A stretch of 64,000 nucleotides of DNA from Roseovarius marisflavi (GCF_900142625.1 NZ_FRBN01000005.1:62001-126000), one strand, 5' to 3'; shown: positions 49,239 to 58,778, numbered from the stretch's first letter. Notes: a model not told the origin generated them from the letters alone. Numbers and translations are program-made.

Positions 49239-49613
49239 GTGTCCCTGTTCCGTAAATATAGCCTGACCGGCGCGGTTTGTTTTGGCGCTCTGCAAGCGAA
49301 GTCATTGTGAAGCAGGGTATCGAAGGCGTGGTATTTGCACCGATCAAGCGCCTCAGGGGCGATGTTTGAGCAATGAAGAGCAATTGAACCACACGGTCAA
49401 AATTGAATCGAAACCCTCTAATATTTTGTAATAAATAAGAAAATATAGGATCTGATTTCGGCTTTTCGAAATTGCCATTTTTAATTTGAAGGTTATTCGC
49501 TTTAACCTGTATTTCCAAACGCTGATTTCAAACCATCGAGAGATGTTTGAAAGGGCTAGTCACAGCGGGCCTCCAAGTGGCAAGAATCACCGCCTCAGGC
49601 CCCGGTTTTCGTG
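49239..49613. other. AT-rich gap upstream of the tsx-like remnant
   Basis: No gene is supported here. The 49376-49510 stretch is strongly AT-rich, with runs such as AATATTTTGTAATAAATAAG. It probably holds the old promoter of the outer-membrane gene. The puuD stop lies at its right edge. Confidence 0.55.
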
Positions 49614-50873
49614 TCACTTTGCGGCCAGCGAGAACGGAAGATCGCGGGCGGCGTCCCGGTACCAGCGGATGATCGCCTTGCGCTCGTCCTCTTCCATGAA
49701 GGACACATTGGCCGGGGGCATGGCGACGGATACACCGGCCTGCAAATAGATCTGGCGCGCGGCGCGGGCGATGTCGTTGGGGGTTTCCAGCAGGATATTC
49801 TTGGGCGCCCGGTGAATGCCGTCGTAGAACGGCTCGCGGGCGTGACACATCGCACAGCGGCCGGGGATGATGCTTGTGATCTCGTCAAACCCCTCGGCCG
49901 CGGCAAAGACCTGCTGCGTGGAAGTCAACGGCCGCGCCTCTGATTCCTCATAGGTATCGTTGCGCAAAGGGGCCGTGCTTAGCCACATGATTGCGATGAA
50001 CAGCAGAGCGGTCACGGCCCATGTCCAGGTCGGATTGCCGGTCCCGGCGTGGCGTGTGTTGAAATAGTGCCGGATGCTTACCCCCATCAGAAACACCAGC
50101 GCCGCGATAAGCCAGTTATACTCGGACGCGAAGGCCAGCGGATAGTGATTGCTGAGCATCAGAAACACGACCGGCAAGGTAAGATAGTTGTTGTGCGTCG
50201 AGCGCAGTTTGGCAATTTTGCCATATTTAGGGTCTGGTGTGCGCCCCTCTTGCAGGTCTTTCACGACGATCCGCTGATTGGGCATGATGATGAAAAACAC
50301 ATTGGCCGTCATGATCGTGGCGGTGAAGGCGCCAAGATGCAAAAGCGAGGCGCGCCCGGTGAACACCTGATTATACCCATAGGCCATGATTACCAGCAGG
50401 ATGAACAAAAGAACCATCAGGAAGGTCGGCTTTTCGCCAAGCCCGGATTTGCACAGGAAATCGTAGACCAGCCAGCCAACGGTCAACGAGGCGGCAGAAA
50501 TCAGGATGCCCTGCCAGATCGCAAGATCGGCCTTGGCCGGGTCGATCATGTAAAGCTCTGCCCCGGCCCAATAGACGATCATCAAAAGCGCCGCGCCCGA
50601 AAGCCAGGTGGTATAGCTTTCCCATTTGAACCAGATCAGGTGCTCGGGCATGTTGTCGGGCGCGACCAGGTATTTCTGAATGTGATAAAAGCCGCCGCCG
50701 TGGACCTGCCATTCTTCGCCATGCGCGCCGGGCGGAAGATGCGGGGCCTTGCGCAAGCCAAGGTCAAGCGCCACGAAATAGAACGATGACCCGATCCAGG
50801 CCATCGCAGTGATGACATGAAGCCACCGTACGGCAAAGTCAAGCCAGTCCCAAATGATAGCGAAATCCTGCAT
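49614..50873 (-). CDS. puuD: Membrane-bound urate oxidase PuuD with cytochrome c domain
   Basis: 419 residues. About eight membrane helices cover residues 10-310 (WLHVITAMAWIGSSFY opens the first, and histidines in HGGGFYHIQKY and STHNNYLTLP may bind heme). The tail carries a cytochrome c heme site GRCAMCH near 340 followed by MPPANVSFM with a Met ligand. It oxidises urate to 5-hydroxyisourate, passing electrons to the respiratory chain. It is divergent from a LysR gene. Confidence 0.94.
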   Translation of the reverse strand: MQDFAIIWDWLDFAVRWLHVITAMAWIGSSFYFVALDLGLRKAPHLPPGAHGEEWQVHGGGFYHIQKYLVAPDNMPEHLIWFKWESYTTWLSGAALLMIVYWAGAELYMIDPAKADLAIWQGILISAASLTVGWLVYDFLCKSGLGEKPTFLMVLLFILLVIMAYGYNQVFTGRASLLHLGAFTATIMTANVFFIIMPNQRIVVKDLQEGRTPDPKYGKIAKLRSTHNNYLTLPVVFLMLSNHYPLAFASEYNWLIAALVFLMGVSIRHYFNTRHAGTGNPTWTWAVTALLFIAIMWLSTAPLRNDTYEESEARPLTSTQQVFAAAEGFDEITSIIPGRCAMCHAREPFYDGIHRAPKNILLETPNDIARAARQIYLQAGVSVAMPPANVSFMEEDERKAIIRWYRDAARDLPFSLAAK

Positions 50874-50948
50874 TTTCTTCTCCTAAGATCACTTTGGGCG
50901 ACCCTACTTCACCGCGCCATTGCCCTGTAATGCAAAAAAAATCCTAGC

Positions 50949-50965
50949 AGCTTCAATAGAAAGCT
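50949..50965. promoter_or_regulatory. Candidate LysR operator between puuD and lysR
   Basis: AGCTT (50949-50953) and AAGCT (50961-50965) form an inverted repeat with a seven-base centre, 15 bases before the LysR start, in the divergent gap. Confidence 0.4.
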
Positions 50966-50980
50966 AATAATCATTTTGCC

Positions 50981-51892
50981 ATGTCTTACTTGAACAATAT
51001 CCGGACGTTCGTCCGTGTTTACGAGCTTGGCAATATGTCGGCGGCGGCGCGGGATCAGAGAATTTCCGCCGCGGTTGCCTCGGCGCGAATTGCGCATCTC
51101 GAAGAGCATCTGAACATTCGGCTGTTTCAACGCACCACCCGGACGCTTCACCCGACCGAGCAGGGGGTGCTGTTTTATAGCGGGGCCTGCAAGATTCTTG
51201 AGGCGGTAGACGAAGCCGAGGCCGATATCACCGACGTTACAAGTTCGCCGCGGGGCACGCTTTATGTGGCGGCGCCGCTTGGCATGGGCAAGCGTCTGAT
51301 CGCCCCCATGATCCCTCGGTTCAAAGAGGCCTATCCGCTGATCACCATCCGGCTGCGCCTGTCGGATCGAAAGCTTGATCTTGCGGGTGAGGGGCTTGAT
51401 GCGGCATTTTTTCTTGGCGTGCCCGAGGATTCAACGCTTCGCATTCGCAAGATTGCGGATTGCCCGAGGGTGCTTTGTGCCGCCCCGGAGTACATCGCGC
51501 GCAGGGGCCTGCCGCGCGATAGCGCAAGCCTCAGGGGGGATAAGCACGACTGTCTGAATCTGCGGTTTCCCGGCGCACCGGAATTTCAATGGCCGCTTCA
51601 AACGCCCGAAGGGGTCAAACGGTTCGCGGTGTCGGGCCCGTTTGAAACCGATGATGGCGATGTTCTGACCAACTGGGCGCTGGACGGGCACGGGATCATC
51701 CTCAAGCCGATGTTCGAAGTGGCCGAATACCTGCGCGAGGGTCGGCTTGTTCCGGTTCTTGAAGACGAGCCGCCGATTCCGATCCAGATGGCCTGTCTTT
51801 ACAGCCATCGCCGCCGTCAGGACCCCAAGACGCGGCTATTCATTGATTTCATGGTCAATCACATTCAGGCGTCCCTTCCGCAGTACGCGTGA
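50981..51892 (+). CDS. LysR family regulator of the urate cluster
   Basis: 303 residues. The N-terminal DNA-binding domain has GNMSAAARDQRISAAVASARIAHLEEHLNIRLFQRTTR. The effector domain starts near residue 90. It is between puuD and uraH in the cluster, so control of urate use is likely. It stops one base before the convergent uraH stop. Effector not known. Confidence 0.92.
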   Translation: MSYLNNIRTFVRVYELGNMSAAARDQRISAAVASARIAHLEEHLNIRLFQRTTRTLHPTEQGVLFYSGACKILEAVDEAEADITDVTSSPRGTLYVAAPLGMGKRLIAPMIPRFKEAYPLITIRLRLSDRKLDLAGEGLDAAFFLGVPEDSTLRIRKIADCPRVLCAAPEYIARRGLPRDSASLRGDKHDCLNLRFPGAPEFQWPLQTPEGVKRFAVSGPFETDDGDVLTNWALDGHGIILKPMFEVAEYLREGRLVPVLEDEPPIPIQMACLYSHRRRQDPKTRLFIDFMVNHIQASLPQYA

Positions 51893-51893
51893 C

Positions 51894-52247
51894 TTAACTT
51901 CCGCGATAGGTTGAATACCCGAATGGCGAGAGCAAAAGCGGCACATGATAGTGGCTATGTTCAGACATGCCAAAACGCAGCGGCACGATATCGAGAAAGC
52001 GCGGGTCTTCGGCCGGGGTGCCAATCAATGTAAGATAATCACCGGCATGAAACACAAGCTCGTAGGTGCCCGTTTCAAAGCGTTCAGCAGGCAGGATTTG
52101 TCGGTCGGTTCGCCCGTCGTCATTCGTGACCAGACTATCCAGCAACTCGCGATGCTCGCCAGTGATGCGAAAAAGCTCGATCTTCAGGCCTTGGGCCGGG
52201 CAACCGCGCGCGGTGTCCAGAACATGCGTTGTTAAATAACCGGTCAT
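51894..52247 (-). CDS. uraH: 5-hydroxyisourate hydrolase (transthyretin-like)
   Basis: 117 residues from ATG 52247. The opening [12 protein letters not shown], the GRTDRQIL block and the C-terminal YRGS signature of HIU hydrolase are all present. It hydrolyses 5-hydroxyisourate to OHCU, the step after PuuD. Divergent from puuE-uraD. Confidence 0.97.
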   Translation of the reverse strand: MTGYLTTHVLDTARGCPAQGLKIELFRITGEHRELLDSLVTNDDGRTDRQILPAERFETGTYELVFHAGDYLTLIGTPAEDPRFLDIVPLRFGMSEHSHYHVPLLLSPFGYSTYRGS

Positions 52248-52327
52248 GATCGCTCCTTGGGCTTTGAAGGTGGCTTGCTTACTGGCGTTATCTAAAGGTT
52301 TTTGACAGATTAGTCTTGCAAACAACT

Positions 52328-52348
52328 CCTTCAAAAATTTCTGGAAGG
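52328..52348. promoter_or_regulatory. Inverted repeat between uraH and puuE-uraD
   Basis: CCTTC (52328-52332) and GAAGG (52344-52348) flank 11 bases in the divergent gap. Spacing fits a LysR-type site. Confidence 0.35.
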
Positions 52349-52400
52349 TAATATGCATTCTTTCGACTTAGAACATAATCGAAATCTGGAGACACCTTTG

Positions 52401-53819
52401 ATGACACGTTATCCCCGTGATATGCGCGGTTTTGGTGCGAATGCGCCCGATCCGAAATGGCCCAGTAGTGCGAAAATCGCCGTGCAATTCGTAATCAATT
52501 ACGAAGAGGGCGGTGAAAACAACATCTTGCACGGCGATGCCGCATCCGAGGCGTTCCTGTCCGAGATCGTTGGCGCCGCCGCCTGGCCGGGTCAGCGCCA
52601 TTGGAACATGGAATCGATCTATGAATACGGAGCGCGCGCCGGGTTCTGGCGTTTGCACCGCTTGTTCACAGAGCTGAATATACCCGCGACGGTCTATGGT
52701 GTGGCCTCTGCCCTTGCGCGCAATCCCGAACAGGTACGCGCCATGCAGGATGCCGATTGGGAAATCGCGAGCCACGGGTTGAAATGGATCGAATACAAGG
52801 ATTGCGCGCCCGAGGATGAAAAGGCCGATATGCTCGAGGCAATCCGCCTTCATACCGAGGTGACCGGCACGCGCCCACGCGGCTGGTATACCGGGCGGTG
52901 CTCGGCAAATACCGTCGATCTTGTCGCGGATGAGGGCGGGTTTGACTATGTGTCTGATGCCTATGCCGATGACCTGCCTTATTGGATCACGTCGGGCGGC
53001 AAGGATCAGCTGATCGTGCCCTATACACTTGATTGCAACGACATGCGGTTTGCGACGCCGCAGGGCTTCAACTCGGGCGATCAGTTTTTTGCCTACCTCA
53101 AAGACACCTTTGACGCGCTTTACGCCGAGGGCGAGGCCGGTCAGGCCAAGATGATGTCAATCGGCCTGCATTGCCGTCTTGTCGGGCGGCCGGGGCGTAT
53201 CATGGCCCTGCGCCGCTTTATGGAGTACGCCCAAGGGCATGCCGATGTCTGGTTCGCACGCCGGATCGAGATTGCCCGTCATTGGCATGATCACCACCCG
53301 AAAGTGGCGTTTGAACGCCCGTCTGAAATGACCAAAGAGGCGTTCGTCGCGGCGTTTGGCGGGGTGTTCGAGCATTCGCCCTGGATCGCCGAGCGGGCCT
53401 TTGATCTTGAGCTTGGCCCGGCCCATGATTGCGCCACGGGTCTGCATCATGCGCTTTGCCGGATGTTCCGCTCTGCGTCACATGACGAACGGCTTGGCGT
53501 TTTGACGGCGCACCCCGATCTGGCCGGCAAGCTGGCCGCTGCGGGGCAGCTGACGGCGGAAAGCACATGCGAACAGGCGGGCGCGGGGCTTGATATGCTC
53601 ACCGATGCCGAGCGCGCGATGTTTCAGTCGCTCAACGCCGAATACGTGGCCAAGCACGGCTTTCCCTTCATCATCGCGGTGCGTGACAACACCAAGGCGT
53701 CGATCCGGCAGGCGTTTGAACGCCGGATCAATAACGATAGCGAGACCGAGTTTGCCGAGGCCTGCAAACAGGTCGAGCGGATCGGCGAATGGCGCCTGAA
53801 AGGCATGTTGCCGCAATGA
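52401..53819 (+). CDS. puuE: PuuE allantoinase fused to OHCU decarboxylase
   Basis: 472 residues from ATG 52401, preceded by GGAG; an upstream ATG 52353 would add unsupported residues. Residues 1-300 are a polysaccharide-deacetylase-type allantoinase (FVINYEEGGE, IASHGLKW, TGRCSANT, GLHCRLVGRPGR). Residues about 309-472 are an OHCU decarboxylase (TKEAFVAAFGGVFEHSPW, HPDLAGKLA, STCEQAGAGLD, GFPFIIAVRD). One polypeptide would thus make S-allantoin from OHCU and open it to allantoate. ATGA overlap with allA. Confidence 0.95.
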   Translation: MTRYPRDMRGFGANAPDPKWPSSAKIAVQFVINYEEGGENNILHGDAASEAFLSEIVGAAAWPGQRHWNMESIYEYGARAGFWRLHRLFTELNIPATVYGVASALARNPEQVRAMQDADWEIASHGLKWIEYKDCAPEDEKADMLEAIRLHTEVTGTRPRGWYTGRCSANTVDLVADEGGFDYVSDAYADDLPYWITSGGKDQLIVPYTLDCNDMRFATPQGFNSGDQFFAYLKDTFDALYAEGEAGQAKMMSIGLHCRLVGRPGRIMALRRFMEYAQGHADVWFARRIEIARHWHDHHPKVAFERPSEMTKEAFVAAFGGVFEHSPWIAERAFDLELGPAHDCATGLHHALCRMFRSASHDERLGVLTAHPDLAGKLAAAGQLTAESTCEQAGAGLDMLTDAERAMFQSLNAEYVAKHGFPFIIAVRDNTKASIRQAFERRINNDSETEFAEACKQVERIGEWRLKGMLPQ

Positions 53820-54337
53820 CCCGCCCGCTGACCCTGACCCCGCTGACGCCAGAGGCCTTTGCGCCCTATGGCGACATCATCGAGCCGCGCGATGTGCCGA
53901 GCAAGATGATCAATCAAGGCATGTGTGGCCGCCATGATGATCTGGCCGCGCTTGATTTCTCGAACGGGCGCGCCGGGATCAGCCTGTTTGACGCACGCGC
54001 ACGCCACCTGCCGCATCTTGTGGATATGGTCGAGCGTCACCCTGATGGAAGCCAGGCGTTCGTGCCGCTCAACGGGGTGCCGTTTCTGGTGATCGTTGCG
54101 GATGACGAGGGCGGCGTTCCGGTGAACCTCAAGGCGTTCATCACCGGGCCGGGGCAATCCATCAACCTGCATCGCGGTGTCTGGCACGGGGTTCTGGCCC
54201 CGATTGGCGCACCGGGGCAATACATTGTGGTCGATCGCATCGGCGAGGGCCCCAATCTTGAAGAACACTGGTTGGACGATCCGTTTGTCGTTGAATCCAT
54301 TGAACAAGCACTCTGGCAAAAAGAACCAGAGGCATAA
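53816..54337 (+). CDS. allA: Ureidoglycolate lyase
   Basis: 173 residues from ATG 53816 (overlaps the puuE-uraD stop). The cupin-like blocks LTPEAFAPYGDIIE, ERHPDGSQAFVPL and NLHRGVWHGVL fit AllA. It splits ureidoglycolate to glyoxylate and urea, the last step of the pathway. Confidence 0.95.
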   Translation: MTRPLTLTPLTPEAFAPYGDIIEPRDVPSKMINQGMCGRHDDLAALDFSNGRAGISLFDARARHLPHLVDMVERHPDGSQAFVPLNGVPFLVIVADDEGGVPVNLKAFITGPGQSINLHRGVWHGVLAPIGAPGQYIVVDRIGEGPNLEEHWLDDPFVVESIEQALWQKEPEA

Positions 54338-54366
54338 CGCGGACAGCTGCGACAGGAGGAATGATC

Positions 54367-55800
54367 ATGGCTGATACTTCAATAGGGACGCCGGAACAGC
54401 TTCGCGATCCAAACTACTTTCCCGGCTTTGCACGTGGTATTCCGCTTGGAATTCAGCACGTTTTGGCAATGTTTGTCTCTAATGTGACGCCTGCGATCAT
54501 CGTTGCGGGGGCGGCGGGTTTTGGCTTTGGCTCGAACTCCCCGGATTTTCCGGAACTGCTTTATCTTATCCAGATGTCGATGCTGTTTGCGGGCGTTGCC
54601 ACGCTTATGCAGACCATCACCATCGGACCGATTGGCGCGGCCCTGCCGATTGTACAGGGCACGTCGTTTGCGTTCTTGCCGATCATGATCCCGCTGGTGG
54701 CGGGCAAGGGCGTTGATGCGCTTGCCGCCCTGTTCGCCGGCGTTATCCTTGGCGGGCTTTTCCACGCCCTTTTGGGGACATTCATCGGGAAAATCCGCTT
54801 TGCGCTACCGCCCCTGGTGACCGGGCTTGTGGTGACGATGATCGGTCTGGCGCTGGTCAAGGTCGGCATCCAGTATGCCGCCGGCGGTGTGCCTGCGAAA
54901 ATGTCGGGCGCGGCGGAATACGGATCGCTTCTCAACTGGTCCGCTGCGCTTATCGTGATCGCGGTGACTCTCGGGCTTAAGTTCTTTGCCCGTGGCATGC
55001 TGGCGATTTCTGCGGTGCTTGTCGGTCTGCTGGTCGGCTACGTCTATGCGATCATGATGGGCATGCTGAGCTTTGAGACGATCTCTGGTTCCTGGGCGCG
55101 TTCGGCGGCCTTTGCCCTGCCGCAACCCTTCAAATACGGGTTCGAATTCTCCGGCGCCGCGATCATCGGCTTTTGTCTGATGGCGTTCATCTCGGCGATT
55201 GAAACTGTTGGCGATGTCAGCGGGATCACCAAGGGTGGTGCCGGGCGCGAAGCGACGGATAAGGAAATTCAGGGTGCGACCTATGCCGATGGTCTCGGTA
55301 CCGCGCTTGCCGGTTGCTTTGGCGCCTTTCCCAACACCTCGTTCAGCCAGAATGTCGGGCTGATCGCCATGACCGGTGTCATGAGCCGCCACGTGGTGAC
55401 CTGCGGTGCGATCTTCCTGATCATCTGTGGCCTGGTGCCCAAGGTGGGCGCGGTCATTCGTACCGTTCCGATCGAGGTGCTTGGCGGCGGTGTGATCGTG
55501 ATGTTCGGCATGGTTGTCGCGGCCGGTATCTCGATGCTGTCGGATGTGGCATGGAACCGTCGCAACATGGTGATTTTCGCCATCGCGCTTAGTGTTGGTC
55601 TTGGGCTTCAGCTTGAACCTGACGCGGTCAAATACCTGCCCGATACGATCCGGATCCTGATGACCTCGGGCTTGTTGCCGGCGGCGCTTATCGCCATCGT
55701 GCTTAACCTTGTGCTCCCCGAAGAGCTTTCGGATGAAGCCACCGAAGAGGTATCCGGCGGCATGGCCGGTCACGGCAAGGGATCGCTTCCCACCGACTAA
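54367..55800 (+). CDS. NCS2-family purine/urate permease
   Basis: 477 residues. AGGAGG at 54354-54359 lies seven bases before ATG 54367, so that start is used over ATG 54361. About 12-14 membrane helices, and the NAT signature region with SQNVGLIAMTGV. These carriers import xanthine, urate or uracil with protons. Its place in the cluster favours urate or xanthine. Closes the puuE-allA transcript before a strong terminator. Confidence 0.95.
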   Translation: MADTSIGTPEQLRDPNYFPGFARGIPLGIQHVLAMFVSNVTPAIIVAGAAGFGFGSNSPDFPELLYLIQMSMLFAGVATLMQTITIGPIGAALPIVQGTSFAFLPIMIPLVAGKGVDALAALFAGVILGGLFHALLGTFIGKIRFALPPLVTGLVVTMIGLALVKVGIQYAAGGVPAKMSGAAEYGSLLNWSAALIVIAVTLGLKFFARGMLAISAVLVGLLVGYVYAIMMGMLSFETISGSWARSAAFALPQPFKYGFEFSGAAIIGFCLMAFISAIETVGDVSGITKGGAGREATDKEIQGATYADGLGTALAGCFGAFPNTSFSQNVGLIAMTGVMSRHVVTCGAIFLIICGLVPKVGAVIRTVPIEVLGGGVIVMFGMVVAAGISMLSDVAWNRRNMVIFAIALSVGLGLQLEPDAVKYLPDTIRILMTSGLLPAALIAIVLNLVLPEELSDEATEEVSGGMAGHGKGSLPTD

Positions 55801-55821
55801 GGGAGCATGGTCAACAAAAAT

Positions 55822-55855
55822 GGGGGAAGGGGTATGATGCCCCTTCCCCCTTTTT
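55822..55855. terminator. Strong intrinsic terminator between the permease gene and allE
   Basis: An 11-base G/C stem (GGGGGAAGGGG with CCCCTTCCCCC), a seven-base loop and five Ts on the plus strand. A-rich sequence ahead of it lets it work on both strands. Confidence 0.93.
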
Positions 55856-55874
55856 GTCTCTCAGGGTCTGTTTC

Positions 55875-55894
55875 GGCCCGATCAGGCCCGATCA
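55875..55894. repeat. 10-bp tandem duplication at the allE stop
   Basis: GGCCCGATCA occurs twice back to back, with a degenerate third unit after it. The allE stop codon is inside the second unit. Confidence 0.6.
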
Positions 55895-56725
55895 GACCCG
55901 ACTTGGCCCAAGCGGCATATGCCGGTTCACATCCTTGTAAAGCAGATAGCGGAACGGCCCCGGCCCACCCGCGTAACAGGCCTGTGGGCAAAAGGCGCGC
56001 AGCCACATGTAATCGCCGGCCTCGACCTCGACCCAATCCTGGTTAAGCCGATAGACTGCCTTGCCCTCAAGCACATATAGCCCGTGCTCCATCACGTGGG
56101 TCTCGGCGAAGGGAATGACCGCTCCGGGTTGGAAGGTGACAATCGTGACATGCATGTCATGGCGCAGGTCGTTCGGATCGACAAATCGCGAAGTTGCCCA
56201 TTTGCCATCGGTGCCGGGCATCTCTGTCGGTGCGACCCTGGCCTCGTTGGTGACAAAGGCGTCGGGCATATCAAGCCCTTCGACCGCGACATAGGCCTTG
56301 CGAATCCAGTGAAAGCGCACCGGCGCGCTGCTCTCGTTGCGCAGGCTCCACTTGGCGCTTGGCGGCAAAAAGGCATAACCTCCCTCGGCCATTTCATGGG
56401 GCGTGCCGTCAATCAAAAGGGTCATGCTGCCCTCAACCACGAAAAGAACGGCTTCAACCCCGGCCTCGGTTTCGGGCCGCTCGCTTCCGCCGCCGGGCTG
56501 AACCTCGGCGATATATTGCGAGAATGTCTCGGCAAAACCCGAAAGCGGGCGCGACAGTACCCAAAAGCGCGCGCCCTCCCAGAAGGGCAGAAAGCTGGTG
56601 ACGATATCGCTCATCGTGCCTTTGGGAATGACAGCATAGGCCTCGGTGAACATGGCGCGATCGGTCAAAAGCTGGGTTTGAGGCGGTAATCCGCCCGTCG
56701 GTGCATAATAGGTTCTCTTGGTCAT
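55892..56725 (-). CDS. allE: (S)-ureidoglycine aminohydrolase AllE
   Basis: 277 residues. Two cupin domains; the first with VEAVLFVVEGSMTLL, the second with ETHVMEHGLYVLEGKAVY. The opening TYYAPTGGLPPQTQLLTDRA is AllE-like. It removes ammonia from ureidoglycine to give ureidoglycolate for AllA. The upstream partner AllC is not found here. Confidence 0.94.
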   Translation of the reverse strand: MTKRTYYAPTGGLPPQTQLLTDRAMFTEAYAVIPKGTMSDIVTSFLPFWEGARFWVLSRPLSGFAETFSQYIAEVQPGGGSERPETEAGVEAVLFVVEGSMTLLIDGTPHEMAEGGYAFLPPSAKWSLRNESSAPVRFHWIRKAYVAVEGLDMPDAFVTNEARVAPTEMPGTDGKWATSRFVDPNDLRHDMHVTIVTFQPGAVIPFAETHVMEHGLYVLEGKAVYRLNQDWVEVEAGDYMWLRAFCPQACYAGGPGPFRYLLYKDVNRHMPLGPSRV

Positions 56726-57057
56726 CCTGCCGCCCCTGTAAAATCCTCTTCTATCCTATCAAGTCGCGACTGAGGGCCAAGACAAGATGTTAAGCGGCCT
56801 GAAAGTGCTGAAGCTTTGTCTTGGTATAATTGAAAGTGGGCTGAATACAATTTTTGACCACTTTAACTCGGCAACGGCAAGGCATTGCAAAGCACCCCAA
56901 ACGCGCAAAATGCCCCTTGCTCGATGAAACGATCCGCGCGCAACGCCGCCTAGGTTGGTTTTGAGCGCGTTTTGCCCGGCCTGAGTTCAATTGCGAAGCT
57001 CTGTTATGATGAAGCTGAAGACATACAGCAGCGCGGTTTTGCGGGGCACTCACGTCT
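56726..57057. other. Gap between allE and the PaaK-like gene
   Basis: 332 bp with no supported gene. A perfect TATAAT occurs at 56825-56830, but no matching -35 was found. The allE promoter should be on the minus strand here. Confidence 0.5.
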
Positions 57058-58479
57058 TCAATCCGACGCCGACTGGCGACTACCGGATAATGTCGTGTTT
57101 CGTGCATTGGTGTTTCGCAAAGGCACGACGTCGTGGAATTTGCCGCTCGCGGTGAATTCGGGCAGTGCTCTGCTTTTTCGCACCGTGACACCCTCCAGGC
57201 CATTATCGTGAAACACCTGTTGCACCGACTCGATGACCTCTTGAAAGACACGCCCTGCCGCCGCCTCATCTGCCAGCTTTATTCGAACCTCGAAAACCTT
57301 CTCTTTGGTCTGGACCAGTTGGATGCGCCGGGCCTGCTCGTGCTCCAAATCGAAAACGAGCGGCGACAGCGTCACCTGGCCCACATGAACGAGCGTTGCC
57401 TGGCGTCCTTCCACCTGAAAACTGCGAAATGGCGATCCACAGGGGCAGGGTTCCTTGTCGAAGCGAACGCAATCACCGAGATCATATCGGATGAAGGGCT
57501 GCGCCGCGTTGGCGAGAACCGTCAGCAGCACTGTCTCCGACAACGTGCCATCGGGAACCGGCCGCATCGCCTTGTCGACTGCTTCGAGGATCACCCAGTC
57601 CTCGTTCAAATGTTTCCGCCCGCAGCTGCACTCGAACGAAATCATCAGGCACTCGGTGCAGCCATAGGGATCAAGAATGTCGGATATCAGCGAAGGAAAG
57701 GCCTGTCGAACCCGCTTGCGGAGATCATCCGTGAGCTTCTCGCCTCCCGTACTGAAAAGCGCAGGCTCGATCTTCAGTCGCCAGGCCTCTTTTTCCCTGA
57801 CGAGGATGCTCAGCATGCTGGGATAGGTCACGATCCAGGCGACGTCCTTTATCGCATTCAGTTTTTCAACGAGGTGGTCAATCGGCTGCTCGGCCTCGAT
57901 GAAGGTCAACGCGAAAGACCTCGCCAGCGCCGGATTCAGCCGTTGCACCAATTTGTTGAATCCGTTTCCGGCAAAGTGACCGTTGCCGCCGGTGATCGTC
58001 ACCCTCACACCGAGCTTTCGGACCTTTCGGATAAGCTTCCAATGATACCGTTCAAAGCGCGCCATCATTATCCCATAGGCATATTCCACGAACGAAGAGG
58101 GCAGTACGATGACCGCAGGTTCGCCGGATGTCCCGGAGGTCTGAAAAACGGCTACATCGTCGATTGGTACACCAACCTTTTGGATATCCCGTAGATGTTC
58201 GCGGGCCCTTTCGAGGGAAAGGGACCGGATCGTCAGCCAGTCATCGAAGTTCCGCATGAGATCGGGTTTGCGGGTCACCGGCAAGTCGCAGAGTTCGATC
58301 TCGCTTGATGCGGGAAGATCCGCATAGAGCCTATGAAACAAGGGGGAGTCGCGCCGCGCTTTATCCACGAGGCGCCGAAGGTTGCGGAGCTGCCTGGCTT
58401 CAATTCGCTTGCGCCCGCCCCAAGCTGTCCAGAGCCCGCCGACCAAATAACCAAATACTCTAAGGAGGCTTAAACGCAT
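57058..58479 (-). CDS. PaaK/CapK-like adenylate-forming enzyme, probably acquired
   Basis: 473 residues. The AMP-binding motif is FQTSGTSGEPAVIV near 115-128, with STGGEKLTDDLR, DPYGCTECLM and FIRYDLGDCVRF following. A C-terminal PaaK-type domain is present (VEGRQATLVHVGQ). It belongs to the phenylacetate-CoA ligase family but lacks an obvious substrate. Base and codon usage look less GC-biased than the flanking genes, which suggests transfer. No other biosynthetic gene accompanies it. Confidence 0.85.
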   Translation of the reverse strand: MRLSLLRVFGYLVGGLWTAWGGRKRIEARQLRNLRRLVDKARRDSPLFHRLYADLPASSEIELCDLPVTRKPDLMRNFDDWLTIRSLSLERAREHLRDIQKVGVPIDDVAVFQTSGTSGEPAVIVLPSSFVEYAYGIMMARFERYHWKLIRKVRKLGVRVTITGGNGHFAGNGFNKLVQRLNPALARSFALTFIEAEQPIDHLVEKLNAIKDVAWIVTYPSMLSILVREKEAWRLKIEPALFSTGGEKLTDDLRKRVRQAFPSLISDILDPYGCTECLMISFECSCGRKHLNEDWVILEAVDKAMRPVPDGTLSETVLLTVLANAAQPFIRYDLGDCVRFDKEPCPCGSPFRSFQVEGRQATLVHVGQVTLSPLVFDLEHEQARRIQLVQTKEKVFEVRIKLADEAAAGRVFQEVIESVQQVFHDNGLEGVTVRKSRALPEFTASGKFHDVVPLRNTNARNTTLSGSRQSASD

Positions 58480-58778
58480 ATCTACTGGCGATGCCCCTCC
58501 TTTGTATCTGGCGTGGAAATACCCGTTGATTGGAAACTACATCAAGGGGTTGCGCGTCAATTGACCATTGTCAAATCGCGTCCTTGGGCGGGGCCGTGCT
58601 CATAGGTCATACGAAGGAAGCGGATACAAGGATCGGCACAACAAACGACGGCCAAGTCCGCATTGCGGGCGACAAGCCCCGGAATATAGCCTAACTTTGC
58701 CTTGAATCGCCCACTTGCCTTGCGCGCCTGCGCCCCCTTTGATTTAACCGGCGAAACAGTCTTACCGGAGCCGCGCAA
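58480..58778. other. Gap between the PaaK-like gene and pncB
   Basis: 299 bp, divergent. It should hold both promoters. TTGAC-CATT-GTCAA at 58561-58574 is a short inverted repeat. No gene is supported. Confidence 0.5.

Noticed and set aside
24070..56802. A shared 12-mer (GTTAAGCGGCCT) near 24070 and 56790
   Set aside because: Too short and without flanking similarity to call a repeat.
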